From NCBI GenBank assembly GCA_018609925.1, contig JAHEOG010000019.1, positions 1 through 7,220 on the forward strand: a stretch of 7,220 nt of DNA, written 5' to 3'. The number at the start of each line of letters is the position of its first letter. Position 1 is the first letter of the stretch. The notes beneath the pieces are model-generated. The model did not search any database. It was not told the DNA's origin and saw nothing but the letters and a program-made list of their open reading frames with translations. A program made the translations under genes and the position numbers. The DNA comes from Gammaproteobacteria bacterium (GTDB lineage: Bacteria; Pseudomonadota; Gammaproteobacteria; Thiohalorhabdales; Thiohalorhabdaceae). Of the stretch, positions 1 to 6,497 are shown one piece after another.

Positions 1-731
1 CAGGCGTTCGCGAGCAGCCGCTCGATGTTCCGGACGTGGCTGCCCCGCCAGTACAGCGCCCCGCAGTCGGCGCATATGCGGAAGGCATCGTAGTAGCGCC
101 GGGTCAGGGGCTCCAGCCGGTGCTCGATGGCCGACTTCTCGACATCCCGGAGGACCCCGTTGCAACGCGGGCAGCGGGTCAGGGGCTGAGCGACCCCGCG
201 GAGCTGGAACCGGGACAGGACCTCCGAAAGCTGCTCCCGGGGACGGTCGCTGCGAACGTAATAGCCCCGGGTGACGATCCGGCGCTTGAGCACGCCCCGG
301 TCTCGGGTGAGCAGGATGCGGCCCTCCTCGGCCGAGATGCGGGCCACCTCCGCGTCGTCGTAGTCGTTGCGGTACCGGCTGTCAAAGCCGCACAGCCGCA
401 GGTAGCGCGCCAACGTACCGAGCTGGGTGTCGAGCACGAAGCGCGGCACCCGCAGGGCCTCGCGGCGCGCCCGGACCTGCTCGGAGACGTCGAAGGACTC
501 GAACACCGGATAGACCAGGATGCGATCACCGTCGCCCACGATGTAGTCGAAGCCCACCGACTCGCCGTTGGCCCGGATCAGCTCCACCTCCGGGTGGGGG
601 ACTCCCAGCGCCTCGATCATGTCCTTGACCGAGGCCCGGCGGTCGAATGCATGCTCGAATTCGACCTTCCGCCGCTGCGGCGGAAGGAAATCGTTGAGCT
701 CCTCGAAGAAGCGGAAGGTGGCGACCGCCAT
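1..731 (-). CDS. Ub-Mut7-C protein: ubiquitin-like domain fused to Mut7-C RNase/zinc-ribbon domain (last codon off the window)
   Basis: I translated this on the minus strand from the ATG at 731; it stays open to the edge, giving 243 residues, and the last two bases read TG, so a TGA may follow at once. Residues 1 to about 80 form a beta-grasp, ubiquitin-like domain (start MAVATFRFFEELNDFLP). Residues 97 to 240 match Mut7-C, a PIN-like RNase fold: the FVLDTQLGTLARYLRL segment with Asp101, then Asp125/Asp126, then LLTRDRG with Asp144, are the likely metal-binding acids. Two CxxC pairs (Cys187/190 and Cys220/223) should bind zinc. The family is known as a predicted RNase; the bacterial substrate is not established. 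No GG tail suggests that the ubiquitin-like part is conjugated. An in-frame upstream ATG at 764 would add 11 residues, but family members begin near 731. The protein is probably cytosolic; no signal peptide is seen. The divergent neighbour starts 195 bases away. Confidence 0.9.
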   Translation of the reverse strand, partial: MAVATFRFFEELNDFLPPQRRKVEFEHAFDRRASVKDMIEALGVPHPEVELIRANGESVGFDYIVGDGDRILVYPVFESFDVSEQVRARREALRVPRFVLDTQLGTLARYLRLCGFDSRYRNDYDDAEVARISAEEGRILLTRDRGVLKRRIVTRGYYVRSDRPREQLSEVLSRFQLRGVAQPLTRCPRCNGVLRDVEKSAIEHRLEPLTRRYYDAFRICADCGALYWRGSHVRNIERLLANA

Positions 732-926
732 GGGATCCCACGTGGACAGCAATGGGCGGGGCATTCTACCGCCGGCTCGCCAACGGTGCGAAGGGGGTCC
801 GGGACCGAGCCCTCCCCGGGCTGCGGAACTTTTTCCGGGCTTCACCCTCCTACGGCGATGGGGCGCTCGGTCCTTTTCTCCCGTGGGCTCCTCGCCAGAC
901 ACCCTGAAGGCCATGGGGCAAGGTAG
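732..926. other. Intergenic region between the divergent Ub-Mut7-C and TPR genes
   Basis: These 195 bases must hold the promoters of both divergent genes. I see no convincing -35/-10 pair, operator palindrome or small gene. An in-frame ATG for the minus-strand gene at 764 leaves the possibility of an 11-residue N-terminal extension. Confidence 0.5.
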
Positions 927-932
927 ATGATG
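921..932 (+). promoter_or_regulatory. Ribosome binding site with two tandem ATG starts
   Basis: AAGGT at 920-924 is the only Shine-Dalgarno-like run ahead of the TPR gene. The ATGs at 927 and 930 are adjacent. Spacing favours 930, which would give MKRLSV rather than MMKRLSV. The difference does not affect the signal peptide. Confidence 0.5.
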
Positions 933-1934
933 AAAAGACTTAGCGTGCTCCCCGTCGTGGGAATCCTGGCGCTCCTCCTCGGAGGGACCGCCGCCGCCAG
1001 CGGGCCGGCCGATCTAGAATCCGCCCGCTCCCTGTTCCAGGAGGGCCAGTTCGATCGGGCCCGGACCGAATTCCAGCGCATCCGCGAGGAGCAGCCCCGG
1101 GCCGCGGAGCCCGCGTATTTCCTGGGTCGCATCGCCCTACGCCGCCACAACGTCCGCAAGGCCAGGGAGCTGCTCCGCGAGGCCGCGGACCGCCCGGCGG
1201 GGAAGGCTCGCCACCATTACTGGCTGGGTAGGGCCAACGCAGTGCTCGCCAAGCGGGTCGGCCTGTTTAGCCGGGCCCAATACGCCACCGAGGTCAAGGC
1301 CCAGCTCGAGCAGGCCCTGGAGATGGACCCCGACCACATCCACGCCCGGGTGGCCCTGGTCGCCTACCTCCTAAAAGCGCCCGGGTTCCTCGGCGGCTCC
1401 CGCGAGCAGGCCCAAGACCACATCGAGGAGCTCGCCGGACGCAGCCAGCTGGCGGCCCTGCGCTGCCGCGGGCTGCTGCTGGAGGAAGCGGGCGAGCGCG
1501 GGCGCGCCCTCGCCCTCTACCGCAAGGCAGCAGAGATCGCCCCCGAACGGGACCGGCCCCACCGCTGGGTCGCGGGAACCCTCCGGGAACAGGGACGCTA
1601 CGCCCAGGCCTTTTCCCTCTACCAAAAGCGGATGACCGCCCCGGATCCCGATTTGCGGGCCCACTACCAGTTCGCCCAAACCGCGAAAGAGTCCAGTAAG
1701 CGCCTCTCCCGGGCCGAGCAGGCCCTCAGGGACTACCTCGCCCAGGGGCCGACGCCCGAGGCCCCATCGCGCGCCGACGCCCGGATCCTCCTCGGTCAGA
1801 TCCTGGAAAAGCAGGACCGGGAGGAGGAAGCCCAAGCCATGTTCGGCCAGGCCCTGAGTCGGGCCCCGAACCACCCCGAAGCCGGGGAGATCCAACCCGA
1901 GGACCAGGAAGCCGTTCGGGCCTCGATCCTGTAA
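927..1934 (+). CDS. Secreted tetratricopeptide-repeat protein
   Basis: This 335-residue protein begins with a Sec-type signal peptide (MMKRLSVLPVVGILALLLGG, probable cleavage near residues 24-25 after the Ala run), so it should act in the periplasm. The rest is helical TPR repeats: about 28-60, 61-94, 95-140 (with an inserted loop, AKRVGLFSRAQYATEVK), 141-170, 174-208, 211-243 and 284-317. Typical TPR spacing is visible in LEQALEMDP and YRKAAEIAP. The segment around residues 147-160 (LLKAPGFLGGSRE) resembles a recurring motif I recall from gammaproteobacterial TPR proteins (APG..GGS.), but I cannot name a function. TPRs normally serve as protein-binding scaffolds; no catalytic motif is visible. 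The start is a tandem ATG: AGGT at 921-924 is only two bases from the ATG at 927 and five from that at 930, so 930 may be the real start. The gene stands alone and converges on the DUF4197 gene 31 bases downstream. Confidence 0.88.
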   Translation: MMKRLSVLPVVGILALLLGGTAAASGPADLESARSLFQEGQFDRARTEFQRIREEQPRAAEPAYFLGRIALRRHNVRKARELLREAADRPAGKARHHYWLGRANAVLAKRVGLFSRAQYATEVKAQLEQALEMDPDHIHARVALVAYLLKAPGFLGGSREQAQDHIEELAGRSQLAALRCRGLLLEEAGERGRALALYRKAAEIAPERDRPHRWVAGTLREQGRYAQAFSLYQKRMTAPDPDLRAHYQFAQTAKESSKRLSRAEQALRDYLAQGPTPEAPSRADARILLGQILEKQDREEEAQAMFGQALSRAPNHPEAGEIQPEDQEAVRASIL

Positions 1935-1965
1935 CCCCGACCGCCCAACCGCTAACGCCGCCTGC

Positions 1966-2730
1966 CTAGCCGAAGACCTCCCGCAGCAAGTCCGTGGTAC
2001 GCCTGGCGGGATCATTGCGGATCGCGGCCTCCTCCGAGGCCAGGTAGTGGAAGATGCCGTCCAGGGCCCCGTCCACCCCGTGCTCGACGAGGCGGTCCCG
2101 GGCTTCCTCCCCGAGGGAAGGGGCAAAGGGCACGCCCTCGAGGCGCCCGGAAATCCGGTCGAGGGACTCGATCGCCCCGGCCCGCCCCAGCTCCCGCTCC
2201 ACGACGGGCCGGAAGGTGCGGCGGAGATCGGGCGTCATGGTGCGCTGGAAGTAGCGGGTGGCCGCATCGTCGGGGCCGTCGAGGATCTGCCGGGCGTCTT
2301 CCACGTCTATCTCGGCGATGGCCTCCACGAACAGGTCACGGGCGTGCGAAGCGGCCTCCTCGGCGGCCCGGTTCAGCCGCACCTCCAGGTCGTCGAGCAT
2401 GCCCCCCGCCCCCACCCGCCGCAGCACGGACCGAGTGTCGTCCAGGTAGCCGGGCAGCGGGATTCGGATGGCCGCGTTCCGGAGATACCCCCCGGGCTCC
2501 CCGACGCGGGCAATGACCGAATCGGTGGCCACGCGGAGGGCCTCCTTGAGCCCTTTCCGGATCCGGGAGGCCGCTAGCCCGCCCGAGCCGTCCTCCCCGC
2601 CTTTGAAGGCATCCATGGTGCGCTGCCACCACCAGTCCTGGGCCCGGGCCATCATGGGCAGGGCCAGAGCGCCACCGGAGGCAGCGGCCAGGCGAAGCAG
2701 GGTACGGCGCTTGATTGTCGGTCCCGTCAT
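1966..2730 (-). CDS. DUF4197 family exported protein with Tat-like signal peptide
   Basis: The 254-residue protein matches DUF4197 (Pfam PF13852) along its whole length. Signature segments are KGLKEALRVAT near residue 60, AAIRIPLPGYL near 87-97, LDDLEVRLNRAAEEA near 112-126, EDARQILDGPDDAATRYF near 148-165 and the C-terminus DGIFHYLASEEAAIR followed by RTTDLLREVFG. The family is exported and of unknown function. The N-terminus carries KRRTLLRLA, then a moderately hydrophobic stretch ending ALPMMARA-Q (likely cleavage near residue 30). This looks like a twin-arginine signal rather than a plain Sec signal, although the consensus Phe is replaced by Leu. The ATG at 2730 is supported by a strong GGAGGAG just upstream. 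The gene is divergent from the beta-sandwich protein gene (181 bases apart) and convergent with the TPR gene. Confidence 0.92.
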   Translation of the reverse strand: MTGPTIKRRTLLRLAAASGGALALPMMARAQDWWWQRTMDAFKGGEDGSGGLAASRIRKGLKEALRVATDSVIARVGEPGGYLRNAAIRIPLPGYLDDTRSVLRRVGAGGMLDDLEVRLNRAAEEAASHARDLFVEAIAEIDVEDARQILDGPDDAATRYFQRTMTPDLRRTFRPVVERELGRAGAIESLDRISGRLEGVPFAPSLGEEARDRLVEHGVDGALDGIFHYLASEEAAIRNDPARRTTDLLREVFG

Positions 2731-2911
2731 GGCTCCTCCGAAGGAAATTCCCGTCCTGCCGCGCCCCTGAAGCCAGGATCCGCGCTTCCTCCGATCTCTG
2801 CAACTTGGCAGGGGAACGCAGGCAATGCTCTTCCCTTGCGCACCCGGCTAGCCCTACCCCGCCTCAACCTCCTATCTTGGCCCCAGGGGGACCGATCAAG
2901 AGGAGGCCATC
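2731..2911. other. Intergenic region between the divergent DUF4197 and beta-sandwich protein genes
   Basis: These 181 bases separate two divergent genes for exported proteins and carry a good Shine-Dalgarno at each end. TTGGCA at 2805-2810 and TATCTT at 2873-2878 look like promoter boxes separately, but their spacing fits no standard promoter, so I do not call one. Confidence 0.5.
2733..2739 (-). promoter_or_regulatory. Shine-Dalgarno of the DUF4197 gene
   Basis: On the minus strand GGAGGAG lies two bases before the ATG at 2730, with the GGAGG core four bases away. It fixes this start, which also preserves the twin-arginine signal peptide. Confidence 0.75.
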
Positions 2912-2914
2912 GTG
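2901..2914 (+). promoter_or_regulatory. Shine-Dalgarno deciding a GTG start
   Basis: AGGAGG at 2901-2906 is followed after five bases by GTG at 2912-2914. The spacing is close to ideal, and starting at this GTG gives a full signal peptide, so the non-ATG start is well supported. Confidence 0.75.
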
Positions 2915-3907
2915 GTAAGCCCTTTCACCAAAGCCGTATGGGTCCTCATGCTCGCTTCCTTGCCCTTCTTCGGAACGGCAGCCGCCCAAACCAAAGGACC
3001 GGAGGAGAACGGCGAGCGACTGCAAAAGATGATCGATGAGCTCCGCCAGCGCCTCGATCGGGCGGAGCAGGAGCGGGAGGCCGACCCCTGGCTGATCCGC
3101 GATCTCCGGGAGCTCCTGGCCCGGTATGAGTACCCTTGGACCCGGACCGTTTATTCCCAGAAATTCGACCGGGAGAGTCGCAGTGCCCCTTCCCCCTGGC
3201 GGGTCACTACCGGCACCTTCCGGGTCACCGAGCGGGGGCTGCACTCCATCGTGACCCCCCGGAGGGGACCCGACGAGGCCGAGGCAGAGCCCCCGTCCGA
3301 GGCAGGATCCCCACCGAAGCAAGAGGAAGGAGGCCGGGGACGGGACCTGTTCGGGGCAATCCTGGAGGAGGCGCTGAAAGGGAGAGAGCAGGGATCGGAT
3401 TCCCCTTCCCAGCCGGAGGAAAAGGAGCCCGAAGAGTCCCAAGACCCCGAGGCCGCCCGGGCCCTGCTCCCCGAGCGGACGGCCAACGCCTTTGCCCTCC
3501 GGCTGACCTTTACGGCCCGAGCTCCCGGGGAGGAGGGCAGCGAGTGGTCGGTGGGTCCCTATCAGGGCGGTAAGGCCAATCTCGGCTACCGCCTCCTCTT
3601 GCGTCCCAAGGCCGGAGAGGAAAAGACCGAGCTGGAGCTGATCAAGCGGGGTACCCGCGGGACCACTTCCACAGTGGCCCGCAGCGAAGGCTCAGTCCTA
3701 GTGGCCGACGGGGAGGCCCATACCCTGACCTGGACCCGGACCCGGGAAGGCCGGATGCGGGTGGAGCTGGACGACGAGCCGGTCTTTGAGGCCACCGATC
3801 GGGGCTTCCGGGATCCCTTCGCCGGATTCGTGGTCCGCAACGGCGGCGGCGATCTCGCCATCGCCTCCCTGACCGTCCGGGAGGAGCCGGAAAGAGCGGC
3901 GAAGTAA
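2912..3907 (+). CDS. Secreted protein with coiled coil and LamG/jelly-roll-like beta-sandwich, function unknown
   Basis: This 331-residue protein starts with GTG and has a Sec signal peptide at residues 1-26 (hydrophobic WVLMLASLPFFG, then AAAQ). Residues 31-73 are charged and helical and may form a short coiled coil (ERLQKMIDELRQRLDRAEQ). Residues 82-116 (SQKFDRES, PWRVTTGTFRV, GLHSIV) look like the first strands of a concanavalin/LamG-type sandwich. Residues 117-190 are acidic, rich in Pro, Glu and Ser, and probably disordered, apart from a short helix at about 143-157 (GRDLFGAILEEALKG). Residues 191-326 look like the remaining strands, with a GEAHTLTWTRTREGRMRVELDDEPVF hairpin pattern typical of this fold and closing near FAGFVVRNGGG. 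No catalytic residues are recognised; carbohydrate or polymer binding is only a guess. The gene stands alone and converges on the symporter remnant. Confidence 0.75.
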   Translation: MVSPFTKAVWVLMLASLPFFGTAAAQTKGPEENGERLQKMIDELRQRLDRAEQEREADPWLIRDLRELLARYEYPWTRTVYSQKFDRESRSAPSPWRVTTGTFRVTERGLHSIVTPRRGPDEAEAEPPSEAGSPPKQEEGGRGRDLFGAILEEALKGREQGSDSPSQPEEKEPEESQDPEAARALLPERTANAFALRLTFTARAPGEEGSEWSVGPYQGGKANLGYRLLLRPKAGEEKTELELIKRGTRGTTSTVARSEGSVLVADGEAHTLTWTRTREGRMRVELDDEPVFEATDRGFRDPFAGFVVRNGGGDLAIASLTVREEPERAAK

Positions 3908-3947
3908 CCCTCCCAAAGGGGGGAGTCGAGCGGGGCGGACAATCCGG

Positions 3948-5387
3948 CTACCACCACCAGCCCACCAGGGCCGCGGTCAGGGCTGTCAGGGCGAGGGACA
4001 GGGTCTCGAATCGCGCATACCAGGGCCGGCGCCGGTCCTCGGCCAGATGGGTCCGCCACTGCTATCGGGAAAAGGTGTGGGCGACCCGGACCGGCTCCGG
4101 CGGGGGGGTGGCCCGGCTTCCCACCACTACTAGGCCCAGGGCGAGCAGGAGCATCATCCCGCTGGCGTAGAGGTACTGGACATCCAGCACCCCCAGGACC
4201 TCGTTGGCGATCCAGGCCGCCAGCCCCAGGGGCACCCCAACGCCCAGGGCCGCCAACGCCCCGGCCTGATTGCCTCGGCGCCAGAACAGCCCCAACAGGA
4301 AGACCGCCACCACCGGCGGCGTTACGTAGGCCAGCACCGACTGGAGGTACTGCCACAGGGTGGGGAAGGTCGCGATCACCGGGGTCCAGACCGCGGCCAG
4401 GCCCATGAAGGCCAGGGTCGCCAGCCGCCCGATGCGTACGAGGCGCCGGTCGTCGGTCCCGCGGCCGCGGGATCCCACGAAATCCATGGCGAACAGGGTC
4501 GCCGCCGAGTTGAGGATGGCCTCCAGGCTGGAAAGGATGGCCGCCGCCAGGGCGGCAAGCAGGAGTCCACGCAGGCCCACCGGCAGCAGGTCAAAGGCGA
4601 GGATGGGGAAGACCCGGTCGGGATCGCTCAGCCCAGGGTACAGGGCCGTCCCCAAAACCCCCGGAAGGATCAGCAGGAAAAGGTTGGGGAGCTTGAGCAG
4701 ACCCGCGAACAGCGCCCCGCGCCGCGCGTGGTCGAGGCTGCGGGCGGCCAGGGCGCGCTGGATCACGAACTGGTTGGTGCACCAGAAGTAGATGCCGATG
4801 ACCAGCACGCCGGTGATCAGCCCCGGCCAGGGCATCACCGGATCACTCGCCGGCTGCATCAGGCGCAGCCCTTCCGGGGGCGCGGCCGCGGCCACCGCCG
4901 ACCAGGACGGCACCTCCTGCCAGGCCAGGCAGGCGATGAGGGCCCCGCCAATCAGGATCAGGCCGGCCTGCAGGGCGTCGTTGACCACCACCGCTCCCAG
5001 CCCGCCGGCCACCACGTAGGCCCCGGCCACCACCGCGGTGGCGGCCACCACTATCCCGAACGGGATCCCCGGGAACAGCACCGAGGCGATGGTGGCCCCC
5101 GCGTAGAGGGCGCCGGCGGCGTCGATGAGGAGGTTGGCCACCAGCAGGAAGCCGGAGAAGGCGAGCCGGGTCCGATGGCCGAACCGGCGCTCCAGGTATT
5201 CCGGGGCCGTATAGACCCGGGCCCGGAGAAACACAGGCAAGAGGAACCAGGCGAATGCCACAATGATGAGCGCCGGCAGCCACTCGTAGTGATAGACCGC
5301 GATTCCGCTGTGGTAGCCGCTCGCCGGCAGCGCCACGAAGGTGGAGCCGCTCATGTTGGCTACGTAGAAGGACAGGCCGATCAGGGG
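3948..5387 (-). pseudogene. Sodium/solute symporter (SSS family) remnant: N-terminus missing, internal amber codon
   Basis: The main open stretch runs from ATG 5354 to TAG 4062 (430 residues) and has about a dozen membrane segments. SSS-family features (numbered from that Met) include ASGYHSGIAVYHYEW (11-25), YTAPEYLERRFG (48-59), WCTNQFVIQRALAARSLDHARRG (191-213) and ILSSLEAILNSAATLFAMDF (273-292). Ser275/Ser276 match the usual sodium-site serine pair. Homology extends upstream of the Met (PLIGLSFYVAN) and stops at a TGA at 5388-5390, where relatives commonly have Trp. The first transmembrane helix, about 50 residues, is therefore absent and 5354 is not a true start. In the same frame beyond the TAG at 4062, QWRTHLAEDRRRPWYARFE and a hydrophobic helix ending GWWW run to a second TAG at 3948. 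This matches the usual last helix of the family, so the first TAG is an in-frame nonsense codon. The sugar-type branch (SGLT-like) seems likeliest, but the substrate is unknown. Confidence 0.85.
4062..4064 (-). other. In-frame amber codon in the symporter remnant
   Basis: TAG interrupts the frame after HTFSR. The same frame then reads QWRTHLAEDRRRPWYARFE plus a final hydrophobic helix to 3948, as expected for the C-terminus of an SSS transporter. A single substitution would explain the stop. Confidence 0.75.
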
Positions 5388-5390
5388 TCA
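5380..5390. other. Head-to-head junction of two truncated genes
   Basis: Symporter homology on the minus strand ends at 5387-5390, and PAS homology on the plus strand begins at 5380-5386. The two coding remnants touch or overlap by a few bases, with no intergenic DNA, promoter or start for either. The breakpoint bases (ATCAGGGGTCA) contain no insertion-sequence end or long repeat that I can see. This is best read as a recombination or assembly breakpoint. Confidence 0.7.
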
Positions 5391-6131
5391 GACCGACCAA
5401 GCCTTCTTTGGGGAGACAGCCCGGGAGCTCGTGGCCCAGAGCGACCGGCCCGTCGTCGTCCAGAACCAAGCCCTCCGCCAGGAGGAGCTCGTCTTCGTGG
5501 CCTCCAAGGGGGAGTACCGGACCTTCCTGGCGGTCAAGAATCCCCTTTACGACGAGCAAGGCCGCGTCTGCGGGCTCTACGGCGTATCCACCGACATCAG
5601 CGAGCGCAAGCGCCGGGAGGAGGAGCTCACCCACCGCGCGAATTACGATGCCCTGACCCAGGTGCTAAGCCGGAGTGGGGCCGAGCCGCTATGGGAACAG
5701 CACGCGGCCCTGGCGGATCGCTACGGGACCCCATTGTCGCTGGTCCTGATCGACCTCGACGAGTCAAGACCGTCAACGACCGCTGGGGCCACCAGGCGGG
5801 GGACCAGGTGTTGAGCCAATTCTGTGGGGGCTTAAAGGGTCAGCTACGCGAGGCGGACGCCCTGGCCCGGTGGGGCGGAGAGGAGTTCCTGGTGATCGCC
5901 CCCGAGACGGACATCGCCGGGGCCCATAAGCTGGCCGAGCGGCTGCGGGAGGCCATCAGGCGGGAGGCGTTCACCGACATCGGGGGTGAAGGGGTAACCT
6001 TCAGCATCGGTCTGGCCCAGTACCAGCCGCCGGAACCCCTCCGGGAGCTGCTCTACCGCGCGGACTCCGCCCTCTACCGGGCAAAGGCGAGCGGCGGCGA
6101 CCGGGTGGAGGGGTCGGACCCCGAGACCTAG
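5386..6131 (+). pseudogene. PAS-GGDEF diguanylate cyclase remnant: 5' end missing and one-base frameshift
   Basis: Coding homology begins inside a PAS domain (GQTDQAFFGETARELVAQSD) at about 5386 and continues through LVFVASKGEYRTF and GLYGVSTDISERKRREEEL, the classic PAS-to-effector linker, to about 5636. A GGDEF domain follows from NYDALTQVLSR. At 5761-5766 the frame breaks: LIDLDE is followed by TCAAG where TTCAAG (Phe-Lys) is expected, so one T is missing. The next frame resumes KTVNDRWGHQAGDQVL and continues to TAG at 6129-6131. Catalytic GGEEF (5874-5888) and the inhibitory-site RxxD (READ, 5847-5858, five residues upstream) are both intact. An intact protein would make cyclic di-GMP from two GTP and be product-inhibited. 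No plausible start is present: an in-frame TAG lies at 5365, and the only candidate, GTG 5431, falls inside the PAS fold. The sensor part is lost. Confidence 0.88.
5763..5766 (+). other. Frameshift site in the GGDEF domain (missing T)
   Basis: The frame of LIDLDE (codons beginning at positions such as 5761) changes to the frame of KTVNDRWG (codons beginning at 5766). Adding one T next to 5764 restores DLDEFKTVNDRWGH, the normal family sequence. There is no slippery heptamer here, so a programmed frameshift is unlikely. Confidence 0.85.
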
Positions 6132-6147
6132 ACCAACCGTCCGACTG

Positions 6148-6156
6148 AAGGGGGAG
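6148..6156 (+). promoter_or_regulatory. Shine-Dalgarno of the Excalibur gene
   Basis: AAGGGGGAG ends two bases before the ATG at 6159. Its purine run supports translation starting there, and the resulting N-terminus is a well-formed membrane anchor. Confidence 0.65.
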
Positions 6157-6158
6157 CC

Positions 6159-6455
6159 ATGCGTTTCACCCTGGTGCTGCTATTCCTGGTCGCCGCCGCT
6201 CTGATCGTGCGGGACTATACGGGATGGGAGCTGCCCTTCTCGCCACCCTGGTCCGGAGCCGTGCAGTGGCAGACGAACATCGGCGGGAGCTACCAGGGAC
6301 CGGCGAAGGACTGCTCCGACTTCGAGACCCAGCCCGCCGCCCAACAATTCTTCGAATCCCATCAGCCGGGGGATCCCCACAACCTCGACCAGGACGGGGA
6401 CGGAGAGGCCTGCGAGGACCTGCCCTGGCTCAATTGGCGATTCTGGCAGGAGTGA
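6159..6455 (+). CDS. Small membrane-anchored Excalibur calcium-binding domain protein
   Basis: The 98-residue protein has a hydrophobic N-terminal segment (residues 3-17, LVLLFLVAAALIV) preceded by MRF. It is either a signal anchor or an uncleaved signal peptide, so the rest should face the periplasm. Residues 50-87 are an Excalibur domain (PF05901): KDCSDFETQPAAQQFF, then DPHNLDQDGDGEACE. The DxDxDGxxCE loop (Asp77, Asp79, Asp81, Glu86) should bind calcium, and Cys52 and Cys85 are the conserved pair likely to form a disulfide. The domain is often attached to nucleases or envelope proteins; here it stands alone, with a short Trp-rich tail (PWLNWRFWQE). It starts 27 bases after the cyclase remnant on the same strand. 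It may once have been cotranscribed with it, or it may use a promoter inside it. The downstream LysR gene converges on it, 42 bases away. Confidence 0.88.
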   Translation: MRFTLVLLFLVAAALIVRDYTGWELPFSPPWSGAVQWQTNIGGSYQGPAKDCSDFETQPAAQQFFESHQPGDPHNLDQDGDGEACEDLPWLNWRFWQE

Positions 6456-6497
6456 TCCCGCCTTCCCGCAAGCCGTTTCCGCCCGCACCCCCCGGGC

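Noticed and set aside
36..926. Long plus-strand open frame (about 296 codons) opposite the Ub-Mut7-C gene
   Set aside because: It is antisense to a protein with clear domains and motifs. Its translation is low-complexity and unlike any family. GC-rich DNA commonly leaves such frames open.
2047..2577. Plus-strand open frame inside the DUF4197 gene
   Set aside because: It is the complement of a confidently recognised family protein and has no recognisable content or ribosome binding site.
2805..2820. TTGGCA-containing stretch resembling a sigma-54 promoter
   Set aside because: The GG to GC spacing is one base short and the downstream TTGC element is absent.
3908..3930. Possible hairpin CTCCC-loop-GGGAG between convergent genes, as a terminator
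   Set aside because: The stem is only five pairs and no T-run follows on either strand.
3586..4356. Minus-strand open frame spanning the end of the beta-sandwich gene and the symporter end
   Set aside because: It is out of frame with the symporter, antisense to the secreted protein, and its translation is low-complexity Gly/Pro/Arg.
5388..5390. TGA read as tryptophan to extend the symporter upstream
   Set aside because: Upstream of this codon the minus strand is simply the complement of the PAS coding sequence, so reading through would not recover the missing helix. TGA is also used as a normal stop elsewhere in the window (6498).
5354..5400. ATG at 5354 as the true start of a shorter, functional symporter
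   Set aside because: Family homology continues upstream of it, it lies inside the first core helix, no good ribosome binding site precedes it, and the usual first helix would be missing.
4728..5765. Long plus-strand open frame running into the second half of the GGDEF domain
   Set aside because: Only the part from about 5764 on is genuine. The earlier part is antisense to the symporter and then out of frame with the PAS domain.
5758..5770. Programmed -1 frameshift in the GGDEF gene
   Set aside because: There is no slippery heptamer or clear downstream structure. A missing T restores the exact family sequence more simply.
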